From: SZUA-318 sp964412015
GTDB taxonomy: Bacteria > Gemmatimonadota > Gemmatimonadetes > Longimicrobiales > Gaopeijiaceae
Reading direction: 5' to 3'
DNA: 64,000 nt
Assembly (NCBI GenBank): GCA_964412015.1
Contig: CAYPMO010000002.1
Location: 124,001-188,000 of the forward strand
The position numbers and the translations under genes are program-made. Shown piece by piece: positions 50,554 to 58,938 of the stretch (positions are counted from its first letter, which is position 1; each line of letters begins with the position of its first letter). The notes under the pieces were generated by a model that saw only the letters and a program-made list of their open reading frames with translations, was not told the origin of the DNA and searched no databases.

Positions 50554-50766
50554 TCCATGCCCTCACGACCTCAGCGTCGTGGGGGCATTTCGTTGTCGGG
50601 CATGGAGGGCGCGGGAGGAGAACCCGCGGCGGACTCGGCGAAGCCGAGGACGCCAACGCGGGTGCGAGCCGAGGAGCCCACCCGTCCTCGTCAGATCGAC
50701 CTGCCTACCGACGAGACGGGCGAGGATCGGCCGCAGGCCGACCGCAGCCCACTCCCGCCGCCTCCA
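50554..50766 (+). repeat. Right copy of the 213-bp direct repeat
   Basis: Near-identical to 41602-41814, ending with the third copy of the 16-base tmRNA core (50751-50766). It begins TCCATGCCCTCACGACC, i.e. only the last four tmRNA bases precede the terminator hairpin here. Confidence 0.9.
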
Positions 50767-50840
50767 TGCCCTCACGACCTCAGGGTCGTGGGGGCTTCTC
50801 GTTGTCGGGCATGGAGGGCGCGGGAGGAGAACCCGCGGCC
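50767..50840 (+). repeat. Third, partial copy of the repeat start
   Basis: About 73 bases resembling 41606-41678 (tmRNA terminator and GTTGTCGGGCATGGAGGGCG), diverging after GAACCCGCGG. May be the original chromosomal flank of the tmRNA. The rest of the interval to 51036 shows no gene or clear motif. Confidence 0.7.
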
Positions 50841-51074
50841 TCTGCCCGCCGACTCCGACGACTGAGAACTGGATCTCACCCGCCAGGAGCGGGCATTCAG
50901 GCTTCGCCCCTCACCGCCCATCCGCTCATGGCCCCCGCCCCTACGGGCATTCTCCCGTTCCTCCAAACCACGCGCCCGTTCACCCTCAACCTCGCCCCGG
51001 ACAACCCCTGTCGCTTGCCCCTCCTCAACCCGCAGCCTACCCGCTTTTACACAATTCTCGCGACACTACCTGGG

Positions 51075-51530
51075 GCGCGAGCACGCCGTGGTAGGGGTGG
51101 CGGTGCACACGGGCCGGGGGCACGAAGGCGGCGAGGCGCTCGAGGAGCTGTAGGGGGGATAGGACGAGCTCGGTGCGGCCGTCCGGTGTTGGCCTGGCGA
51201 ATCGGTAGAGAAGTCGGGCCTGGGGGGATGCGAGAGAGGGGATGCCGGCGAGGGCATGGAGGCGTTCGAGGGCGAAGGGAAGCCGGGCACAGTATCGGAT
51301 GAGCCGTTCGAGACCACCGCGGTCGTCGCCCTGGATGTGCACCGAAGCATCGACGCTGAACCCGCCGGACCCCTGCCAGGTGAGCATGCCGTCGGCATCG
51401 CGTTCCTCAAGCAGACCCCGGGTGCGGAAGTGGCGCAGAACGCGGCGCTGGACGAGGTGCCGGAGGACGAGCCAGTCGTCGGGGGTGAGCCGGGTGGCCT
51501 CGTGGAAGCGCCCGGTGCCGTCGGACGTTG
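51075..51530 (-). mobile_element. IS91-family transposase fragment
   Basis: The minus frame reads TGRFHEATRLTPDDWLVLRH, RRVLRHFRTRGLLEE, TWQGSGGFSVDASVHI, GLERLIRYCARLPFALERL and PARVHRHPYHGVLAP, the conserved C-terminal half of IS91/IS801-type transposases. Both ends are lost: the 5' side is joined to a VPS10-like gene start near 51530, the 3' side diverges after GVLAP near 51075 though the frame stays open to 51037. Non-functional. Confidence 0.8.
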
Positions 51531-51832
51531 GACGTCGACGGCGCCACGGCGATGGCGCCCACCGACCCGGTGTGGAAGGACCCGTCGGAGATGTTGGACC
51601 AGTTCAGCCCCCCGTCCTCGGTCTTCCACACCCCACCGCCGGCGGTGCCCTGGTAGAACGTGAAGTCGTGGTCCGGGTCACCGGCCACGGCGAGAACGCG
51701 CCCGCCCCGGGTGGGACCCACGTTCCTCCACGTCACCATGTCCAGGTGGGAGAAGTCCACGGACTGGACCTGGAGGGACCAAGGCGCGACGACGAGAAGA
51801 ACCAACAAAGTGAAGGGAGTGCGACCACGCAT
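51531..51832 (-). pseudogene. 5' fragment of a VPS10/BNR-like gene
   Basis: About 100 codons from ATG 51832: signal peptide (TPFTLLVLLVVAPWSLQVQS), then MVTWRNVGPTRGGRVLAVAG, FYQGTAGGGVWKTEDGGLNW and SVGAIAVAPS, the first propeller blade of VPS10/BNR proteins. It is cut at about 51530 by the IS91-like fragment. Same family as the partial gene at 2-880. Confidence 0.75.
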
Positions 51833-51988
51833 GGGGACCAGCTCCGTGGCGAAGGACCGGCGGTGCGCCGTTCAAGCACGGGGATGGTGGGGGGGGACGG
51901 GAAGGCGGTCGCAAGGACGTGACGGGCCCGCCGGGGCGCACCGCCCCACGTGTCCCGGGGGATCCCGGCCAGGGAACGAACCTCCCCG

Positions 51989-52510
51989 TCAGTGCTGCAG
52001 CATCAGCTTCAGGGCTTTCGAGCTTGTGTAGACTTCCTGGCAGTACGCCAGGCACCACTGGTCATCCCACGTGCCCTCCATCATATCCCCGAGAAAGTCG
52101 AAGAGGCCCACGGTCCGACCGCTGGACTCCGCCACGGTCAACTTGTCGCCCGAAATGGTGCCCTTGAGGAACATGGGCGACACATCGGGCACGTACCCCG
52201 TCGGATTACACTGCGAGCTGGTCGCCGCGAAGTTCGTCCCGACGTAGGTCCACTGAATGTCCACCGTGGCCTCCCCCGCCTCGGTGATGACCACGGTCAC
52301 CATGCGGTCTTGCGTGGCCACGTCCTGGAGACTCACCGAGCAGAAGTCGGTCTTGATGTAGTGCTTCACCGGAAACGTGGTCTTCCAGGTTCCCACGATC
52401 TCCCGGGCGGGCGTCAGGCCGGACACTCCGTCGTCCTCACTACATCCCGAAAGCAGGCCACCGGCGAGGAGGGCGGCGCACAACAAGGCGGACGCCTTGT
52501 AGCTGTTCAT
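51989..52510 (-). CDS. Hypothetical lipoprotein
   Basis: 173 residues from ATG 52510 (an upstream in-frame ATG at 52534 is less likely). Signal with lipobox ALLAGGLLSGC, cysteine near residue 22. The mature part (REIVGTWKTTFPVKHYIKTD, MFLKGTISGDKLTVAES) looks like a small lipocalin-like beta domain and has four further cysteines. Function unknown. An apparently intact gene among fragments. Confidence 0.65.
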   Translation of the reverse strand: MNSYKASALLCAALLAGGLLSGCSEDDGVSGLTPAREIVGTWKTTFPVKHYIKTDFCSVSLQDVATQDRMVTVVITEAGEATVDIQWTYVGTNFAATSSQCNPTGYVPDVSPMFLKGTISGDKLTVAESSGRTVGLFDFLGDMMEGTWDDQWCLAYCQEVYTSSKALKLMLQH

Positions 52511-52604
52511 GATCTCCTCCAAGAAGATCATCAACCACGGGCGACGTACTCACGGGTCGTCGCTTTCCGTGCATGAGAAATCGCATTTCCGCCATGCGTT
52601 TTCA

Positions 52605-52915
52605 ACGGCATCCAGGTCGGGCTCCTGGATCTCCAGCAGGCAGCCAACGGCACCCTCCACTCGTACCCCTTCGACGTGTTGGGCGCCGAGACCGAGGGCA
52701 TGATCGGGTACATGATCAAGGAGGAGCTGGGGAACGTGCTCCCCTTCGAGCGCCCCATCGCCACGCTCTTCACCATGATCGAGGTGGACCCGGCGGACCC
52801 GGCGTTCCAGAGCCCCACCAAGTTCATCGGCCCCACGTACCCGAAGATGGACGCCGACCGGCTGGCCGCAGAGAAGGGGTGGTTCTTCCGACAGGACGGC
52901 CTCCACTGGCGGTCG
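52605..52915 (+). pseudogene. arcC: Carbamate kinase internal fragment
   Basis: The frame reads NGIQVGLLDLQQA, FDVLGAETEGMIGYMIKEEL, TLFTMIEVDPADPAFQSPTK and DADRLAAEKGWFFRQDG, matching the middle of carbamate kinase. The N-terminal third and the C-terminal domain are missing. The frame runs on to 53227 with unrelated sequence (LHWRSEATLLSDYTDGWW) that I do not recognise. Confidence 0.75.
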
Positions 52916-53366
52916 GAGGCGACGCTTCTCAGCGACTATACAGACGGATGGTGGCGGATGCTGATAGGGCTCGACGCCGAGGAGGAGAGGGCCGTGCTCG
53001 TTCTGCGGCTCACCTTCAAGGACGGCTACTTGCAGGAGGCCGTGGGCGTCTATGACGGCTCGGATCTATCATCGTTCGACGAGCGGATCCCCTACCTGGA
53101 CGCGACCGGCCTCCACCTGCTCTCCATCAGCCTGCCCGGCACGAGGCCGCGGGGGGGCGGTGTGCGGATTCCGGGGTCGGCACCCGGGCTGAAGCTCACC
53201 GGCGGGCCCGCTCGGGTGCTACCTTGAAACAGGGGACCGGCTCCCGTCGGTCCCGATCTCCCCCCCTGGGGTCCCACCCTCCCGGGATCCGATGCTGGAA
53301 CAACGCATGCCGGGCTCACGCCCGGTGGGCCCTGGCGCGCTTGGATCGGTGGCAAGGAGGATGGCA

Positions 53367-55625
53367 ATGACGGGTTCGCTGTGGCAGCGCTCTCTCTTGA
53401 CCCTGCTCGTCCTCGCTGCGGCGACGGCCTGCGGGGGCGACTCCCCGTCGGACCCGGGAGACGGGTCGGGGAACGGGCCCGACCTCACGCCGGCCAGCCT
53501 CGCGGTCACGGCGGGGGGCGGCGAGACCGTGCGCGTGGGCTCGGCGGTGGCCACCGCTCCCGCCGTCACTGTGAAGAACGCCGCGGGCACACCCCTCTCC
53601 GGGGTGGGCGTGACGTTCACTGTGGAGGCCGGGGGCGGGAGCGTCACGGGCGCAGCGGCGGTGAGCGACGCGAGCGGCGTGGCGCGGGTGGGGTCGTGGA
53701 CGCTGGGCACCGCCGCCGGGGAGAACCGCCTGCGCGCGTCGGTGACGAGCAATTCCGCCGTCTCGACGACGATCTCGGCCACGGCGCGCCTCCCGCACTG
53801 GACGGTCATGGTGTACATGGCCGCCGACAACAACCTGTCCGTGCCGGGGATCCTCGACATCGACGAGCTGGAGGCGGCGGGGACGAACCCCGAGGTGCAG
53901 GTCCTCGTCCAGGCCGAGTTCAACCCCACCCAGCTCTCCCTCCTGGGGTGCACGGCGGCGTGCTTCAACCGCCCCAACTTCAACACCTTCCGATATCGCC
54001 TCACCGGAGCCGGGTCCGCGGTGAACGGTCCGAACGGCACCGTCACCGACCTGGGGAACCGGGACATGACCAGCCCGGCGCAGCTCACCGAGTTCGTCAA
54101 CTGGGCGAAGCAGACCGCCCCCGCCGAGCACTACATCCTGGTGCTCTGGAACCACGGCGGCGGCTACACCGGCCTCCTCCAGGACGAGACGTCGGCGGGG
54201 AGCGGCCTCATGTCGCTGGGAGGCCTGCGCACGGCGCTGGAGTCGGTGGGCACCCTCGACGTCATCGATTTCGACATGTGCCTGATGGGGGGCTACGAGA
54301 CCCTCTACAGCGTCCGTGACCTCGCCAGGTACGCCGTGTTCTCGGAGGAGGTGGTCCCGGGGGCGGGCAATCCCTACGACACCTGGCTGGAGGCGATGCA
54401 TGCGCGCGCGTCCGCGGACCCGGCGACGGTGGCGGCGGCGCTCGTGGACGCGTTCGACGCCTCGTACCAGGGCCAGCGCGCGTCCACCACCCGGTCGGCG
54501 TACGCGCTTTCGGCCTACGCCGACTTCGAGACGTCGCTGGGCGCCCTCGCCAACGCCCTGACGACGAACCTCACCTCGCTCCGGCCCGCTGTGAGCGCCG
54601 CCCTGGGCAACGCCCAGAAATACGAGGTGCCCGAGCTGACGGATTTCGTCACGTTCCTCGATTCCCTCCGCGTGCGCGTGAGCGACGCCACGATCCGCTC
54701 GGCCATCGACGACGCCCGGGCCAAGGCCTCCGACGGACAGTTCCGGCTGCGCAACAAGGCGCGCAACGGGACTGACGTGGCCTTGGGGAGCGCGCCGAAC
54801 GTCGCTCGCTCCACGGGCCTCCACGTCGTCTTGCCCAGCGGTGTCGGCCAAGACCGGTTCGCCAGCAGCGGGCCCCGCAGCTTCGCCGCCTACCAGGCGC
54901 TCCTCCCCGACTGCCCCTGGACGAGCTTCCTCCAGGCGTGGGTCTCGTCCGGCACCACCACCGCCTACACCGACCAGGGGAACAGTCCCTTCCAGGGCTT
55001 CCTGGTGTGGGACAGCGCGTCGGTGCGCCTCAAGGCCGACGTGGACCTGTGGGTGCTGGAGCCCAGCGGGGACCTGTACATCCCCTGGCTCGGGACGGTC
55101 ACCCCCAACGGCACGCTCACGGGCGACTCGTGGGACAGTGGCGCCTGGTACGAGGGCTACCTGACGAACCGCCACGTCCAGAACGGGCGCTACCGGTTCT
55201 ACGCGAACCTCTACGCCGATCCCTCGGACCACCAGCCCATCTGGGATGTCCAGTACCGCTATGGGCTGTCGGGGCAGCTCCAATCCCTGTACGCGCCGAA
55301 CTACCGGTCCCTGTCCCTGGAGACCTCGTGGCTGGACGACGCGAGCCCGACCTTCGCCGAGATCGAGTCGGGCGCCTACACGGACCTCAAGTACGCCGCG
55401 TACTTGGACGTAGGCGCCGGCGCCCAGGCGCCGGGGGCGTTGGGGATCCCCGAGGCGCCGCGGGCCGCCGGGCCATCGCCCCACGCGGCCGCGCCGCCGT
55501 CGGAGGTGACGCCGGCGCAGATGGACGCCGTGCGGCGGGCGCTGGCCGAGCGGAAGCGGGAAGGGGCCCGCGCCGGCGTGCGGGGTGGGGGAGCTCCAGC
55601 GGGACTTCTGGAGGTGGTGCGATGA
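53367..55625 (+). CDS. Clostripain-family (C11) cysteine peptidase, lipoprotein
   Basis: 752 residues from ATG 53367, which has AAGGAGG 6 bases upstream; ATG 53361 is too close to that site. Lipoprotein signal SLLTLLVLAAATACGGD. Residues about 40-145 form a Big1-type Ig domain (PAVTVKNAAGTPLSGVGVTF). The peptidase domain starts with HWTVMVYMAADNNLSVPGIL and holds the catalytic His in YILVLWNHGGGYTG and Cys in VIDFDMCLMGGYETL. The C-terminal region is beta-rich with a disordered Ala/Pro tail. Acts outside the cell on Arg/Lys-type bonds by family analogy. The stop overlaps the next gene by four bases. Confidence 0.87.
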   Translation: MTGSLWQRSLLTLLVLAAATACGGDSPSDPGDGSGNGPDLTPASLAVTAGGGETVRVGSAVATAPAVTVKNAAGTPLSGVGVTFTVEAGGGSVTGAAAVSDASGVARVGSWTLGTAAGENRLRASVTSNSAVSTTISATARLPHWTVMVYMAADNNLSVPGILDIDELEAAGTNPEVQVLVQAEFNPTQLSLLGCTAACFNRPNFNTFRYRLTGAGSAVNGPNGTVTDLGNRDMTSPAQLTEFVNWAKQTAPAEHYILVLWNHGGGYTGLLQDETSAGSGLMSLGGLRTALESVGTLDVIDFDMCLMGGYETLYSVRDLARYAVFSEEVVPGAGNPYDTWLEAMHARASADPATVAAALVDAFDASYQGQRASTTRSAYALSAYADFETSLGALANALTTNLTSLRPAVSAALGNAQKYEVPELTDFVTFLDSLRVRVSDATIRSAIDDARAKASDGQFRLRNKARNGTDVALGSAPNVARSTGLHVVLPSGVGQDRFASSGPRSFAAYQALLPDCPWTSFLQAWVSSGTTTAYTDQGNSPFQGFLVWDSASVRLKADVDLWVLEPSGDLYIPWLGTVTPNGTLTGDSWDSGAWYEGYLTNRHVQNGRYRFYANLYADPSDHQPIWDVQYRYGLSGQLQSLYAPNYRSLSLETSWLDDASPTFAEIESGAYTDLKYAAYLDVGAGAQAPGALGIPEAPRAAGPSPHAAAPPSEVTPAQMDAVRRALAERKREGARAGVRGGGAPAGLLEVVR

Positions 55626-56197
55626 GACGGCGTGCGGGATGGGCCGCCCTGGCGGCGGTGGCGGCGCTGGCGCAGGCGTGCGGAGGTCCGGCGCCGGGTG
55701 GCGACCAGCCGGCGGGGGACCCGGGAGCGGCCGAGGCGCCCGTGGACTCGGCGGCGACGGCCATCCCCGGGGACTCGCTGTCCGGAGGCGTGGCCGCCGG
55801 CGCTCCCGGAGACGTCCTCGCCCCTGGCGATTCGGCCCCGGGAGCGGGGAGCGTGCCCGAGGTGCCGACGGGGGAGAAGCCGCGCCTGGTGCCACTCCAG
55901 GAGATCCTCGCGGGAGGGGCCGAGCCGGGTGAGCGCGTGCGCGTGGAAGGCCTGTGCATCGGCTATTCCCGCGTGATGGCGGTGGGGCCCCAGCCACGGA
56001 CGCGGAGCGACTGGCAGTTGGTCCAGGGAGAGGCGGCGGTCTGGGTTGCGGGACCCTACCCGGCGGGGTGCTCGGGTGCGGTCGCCGCCGAAACGCCCGG
56101 GACGTACACCTTCGTCGTCTCCGTGGATACACTGCCCGCGCTCGGCAGCGCGCTGCCGCGGCCCCGCGTCTACCTCATCCACGCGCCCCCGGGATAG
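55622..56197 (+). CDS. Hypothetical lipoprotein
   Basis: 191 residues. Signal and lipobox AALAAVAALAQAC, cysteine at residue 20, then a Gly/Ala/Pro/Asp-rich linker to about residue 80. The C-terminal domain (RLVPLQEILAGGAEPGERVR, VEGLCIGYSRVMAVGP) resembles an OB-like beta domain. Translationally coupled to the clostripain-like peptidase, so it may be a partner or inhibitor; inference only. Confidence 0.6.
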   Translation: MRRRAGWAALAAVAALAQACGGPAPGGDQPAGDPGAAEAPVDSAATAIPGDSLSGGVAAGAPGDVLAPGDSAPGAGSVPEVPTGEKPRLVPLQEILAGGAEPGERVRVEGLCIGYSRVMAVGPQPRTRSDWQLVQGEAAVWVAGPYPAGCSGAVAAETPGTYTFVVSVDTLPALGSALPRPRVYLIHAPPG

Positions 56198-56290
56198 GGT
56201 CCGCCTCCAACCCTTGCGGGTCCTGCGTCGTCTGGGGAAGGACGGCGTTACAGTCTCGAGGGGGTCACACGTTCGCCCCGGGGGTGGAGG

Positions 56291-57610
56291 ATGACGGGGT
56301 TCGCGCGTCCGGTCCGGCAGGTGTTGCGCTCGCTGGCCAGGAGCCCGGGGTTCACCGTCCCGGCGCTCCTCATCCTCGCCGTGGGCATGACCGCGGCCAC
56401 GGCCATCTTCACGGTGGTGGACTCCATCGTGTTCCGCCCCCTCGACCTCCCCGACTCCGACCGGCTGGTGCTGGTGTGCGAGGAGCACCCCCGCATGTAG
56501 GGCTACTGCACCGCGGCGCCGGGGCAGGTGGAGGACTTCCGTGCCGCCATGGCCACGCTCTCCGAGATGGGCATCGGACGGACCTGGCCCTACGTGCTCA
56601 CCGACGGCGCCGGCTCCACGGGCGTCAACGGCGGGCTGGCCACGGCGGGTTTCTTGCGGGCGCTGGGGGTGCGCCCCACGCTGGGCCGGCTCTTCGGGGA
56701 CGACGAGCACGGCCCCGCCGACGACAAGGTAGTGCTCCTCTCCCACGCGCTCTGAACCACCCGCTACGGAGGTGATCCCGCCCTGGTGGGCTCCTCGCTC
56801 CAGCTCGACGGCGAGCCCTACACCGTGATCGGCGTCCTGCCCCAGGGCTTCGAGCCGCCCTTCGACATGGAGGGCGTCGCGCTCTGGAAGCCGCCCCGCT
56901 TCGATCCCGCCGATCCCGAGGTGCGGGGATGGCGTGGGTTCCGCGCCGTGAGGCGCCTGGGCCCCGGCGTGGGCCTTCCCGCGGCGCAGCAGGAGCTCAC
57001 CGCGCTCTACGCGGGGATCGCCCGCACCCACGAGGAGGTGAACGACGAGTGGCGCCTCGCCGTGTACCCGCTCCTCGACCGGGCGGTGGGCGACACCCGC
57101 CCCGTGCTCCTGGCGTTCCTGGGCGCCGCCGGGTTCCTCCTCCTCATCGTGTGCGCCAACGTCGCCAACCTGCTCCTGGCCCGGGGACTGGGGCGCCGGC
57201 AGGAGCTGGCGGTCAGGGCGGCCCTAGGAGCGGACCGGGTCCGGCTGGTGGGAGGGCTCCTCGCCGAGAGCCTCGTCCTCAGCCTCACGGCTACGGTGAT
57301 CGCGGCGGGCCCCTGGCGTCGGCGGCCACGGCGTCGGCGGGCCCCCTCTTCGGCGGCGGGGACGGGGCCACCCCCTACGTCCCGGAGGGGCGTGAGCCGG
57401 CGGGGGAGCTTCCCTCCGTGCGCTGGTACGACGTGGGGCCGGGCTACTTCCGCACGCTGGGCGTCCCCGTGGTGGAGGGGCGGGAGATCACCGAGGCCGA
57501 CGGCCTGGACGTGGCCCCGGTGGCCGTGGTGAACCAGGCCATGGCCCGCGCGGCCTGGCCCGGCGAGAGCGCCGTGGGCAAGCGCGTGCGGCTGACGGAG
57601 CTGGGTTCCC
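56291..57610 (+). pseudogene. ADOP-type ABC transporter permease, pseudogene
   Basis: MacB/FtsX-like duplicated permease. One frame holds VRQVLRSLARSPGFTVPALL and FTVVDSIVFRPLDLPDSDRL, an in-frame TAG at 56498, then FLRALGVRPTLGRLFGDDE, an in-frame TGA at 56753-56755, then GDPALVGSSLQLDGEPYTVI and FLGAAGFLLLIVCANVANLL. Near 57308 an internal deletion changes frame, and a later piece follows (DVGPGYFRTLGVPVVEGREI, VVNQAMARAAWPGE). The C-terminal FtsX half is missing. Two stops plus a deletion make this a true pseudogene rather than a sequence error. Confidence 0.87.
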
Positions 57611-57782
57611 GGCCACGAAGCAGTAGGCGGAAGCGGAGGGCAGGCCGGGCCGCGAGGCCGTCTCGGAGGCGCTCGTCCACAACAGCGCTGTCGTAATCAG
57701 CTTGTCCTCGTGCTCGGGCGGAAGGTAGCGCGCCCATGCCCTTTCGCCACCGATCGGCTCCCGCCCTGACCACACTCCGTTC
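57611..57782. other. Unassigned short interval
   Basis: The minus frame has an open stretch (ERAWARYLPPEHEDKLITTA) that looks coding but has no clear ends and no family I recognise. Probably another gene fragment. Confidence 0.2.
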
Positions 57783-58298
57783 TTACTTCAGAATCGCGCT
57801 GAACCCCACCATGATGCCGAAGGTTCTGTGGCCGTACACGTCGTCGTTCTCAAACCAGTTGACGAAGTTGGCCTCGACCCGGAAGAAGGCCGAATCGCCC
57901 GCAGGGATGCGGAACCCGGCGGCAGCGCCGGCCCCGGTCTGGGTGACGCTCTCCGATTCCACGTTCGCATACTCGAAGCCTGCCTCGCCACGGACGTAGA
58001 ACCGGGGTCCGCCGGCCTCCGAAAAAAGGTAGGTCAGACCCGGAAGCACGCCGACGAGGGTCTCCGTGGAGTTACCATCGGATTCCCGATCGAGGATGAA
58101 GAACCCCTCCAGAACGAGCCGGTCCCCGATGGGGACTCCCAGGTGCAGGTCCCTGAATGGGATCGCGAACAGGGTCTGGGTGTCGCGATCCTCGCCGCTG
58201 GTCCAGCTCAACCCGCCGTTCAGGCCGATCTCGACCTGCCCGGCAGCGTACGTCGGGAGCGCAAGCAACAGTGCGCCCACCAGGGACATCCTCTTCAT
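57783..58298 (-). CDS. Small outer-membrane beta-barrel protein
   Basis: 171 residues from ATG 58298, preceded by GGAGG. Signal peptide MSLVGALLLALPTYAAGQ, then alternating beta strands (VEIGLNGGLSWTSGEDRDTQ, RFYVRGEAGFEYANVESES, AFFRVEANFVNWFENDDVYG) and the end FGIMVGFSAILK. OmpA/OmpW-like barrel by pattern. Looks intact, with its own ribosome site. Ligand unknown. Confidence 0.75.
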   Translation of the reverse strand: MKRMSLVGALLLALPTYAAGQVEIGLNGGLSWTSGEDRDTQTLFAIPFRDLHLGVPIGDRLVLEGFFILDRESDGNSTETLVGVLPGLTYLFSEAGGPRFYVRGEAGFEYANVESESVTQTGAGAAAGFRIPAGDSAFFRVEANFVNWFENDDVYGHRTFGIMVGFSAILK

Positions 58299-58304
58299 AT
58301 CCGT

Positions 58305-58648
58305 CCTCCAAGGCGAGAGAGCCAAAGGGTATCGGTGAGGGCAGGAAGTCATGGTGCGCCGTCCTCGCCTCCTGCCTCCCTTCGGTCGCTCCGGAGGGGA
58401 AAACGTGACCTCTGGCTCCGCCGTCTCGCGCCGCTTAGGCCTGCTTGTAGGCCAACCGTGGGTCGCTTCTGGAGCGGTATGGGCATAAGACCCCGGCCCA
58501 GGTCCGTCAGGAGCTAGCCCAGAGCTAGCCCCAAGCACGGCCTGATAAGGCCGTCTCCTTGTCCAGAAAACCGGGACCGGTTCACAACGGATGTGGGCCG
58601 GGCTCAGACGGCGGGGGACTCGCCCCGGGTGACCGGAGTCTTGGGTAT
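58305..58648. other. Non-coding interval with a hairpin and short repeat
   Basis: No gene seen. Contains the direct repeat GAGCTAGCCC twice at 58511-58530 and the perfect hairpin ACGGCCT-GATA-AGGCCGT at 58537-58554, a possible weak terminator. The promoter of the outer-membrane gene at 58298 should lie in its left part. Confidence 0.4.
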
Positions 58649-58849
58649 CGAACACGCGCAGACGACACGGGCTTCGCGGGGCTCAATCTCCATGCGGTAG
58701 CCGAAGGTCCTTCCCCCCACGGCGAACCCCCATTCCTTCTGGCCGATCTGGCCCCGTAGCGTCTTCTTCCCCAGGTCCTCGAGTTGGAGCTCGTTGAAGA
58801 GGCCGCGGATCTGGATTCCGAGCGTGGTTTCCTCGTCGTCGCTGTCCAT
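58649..58849 (-). pseudogene. Internal fragment of a second large serine recombinase
   Basis: Reads MDSDDEETTLGIQIRGLFNE, LQLEDLGKKTLRGQIGQKEW, GGRTFGYRMEIEPREARVV: nearly the same as the intact recombinase at 41611-43467 around its residues 105-185. About 21 residues between RTFGY and RMEIEPRE are missing, with CGGTAGCCG flanking that stretch in the intact gene. Both ends are lost. Evidence of an earlier element of the same family. Confidence 0.85.
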
Positions 58850-58938
58850 GCCGCCCGGCGGCCGGAGGACGGGCCGCACTTCACGAAGATCCGGAGCCCG
58901 TACCCGCTGTTTTGCCGTCGGCGATGGGCGCGCCAGCC

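Larger units (their letters stand above)
41602..50766. mobile_element. tmRNA-integrated genomic island with serine recombinase
   Basis: About 9.2 kb including both flanking repeats. Bounded by the tmRNA 3' end on the left and its core copy on the right, with a serine recombinase at the left end transcribed toward the boundary. Cargo: PQQ-propeller protein, SusC-like receptor, DUF4143 ATPase, MerR-like regulator, fragments. The 213-bp terminal repeats are much longer than a serine-integrase crossover, so homologous or repeated integration events are likely also involved. Confidence 0.7.

Noticed and set aside
56498..56755. Selenocysteine or pyrrolysine recoding in the ADOP gene with in-frame stops
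   Set aside because: The stops are TAG and TGA in ordinary positions, and the gene also has an internal deletion with frame change.
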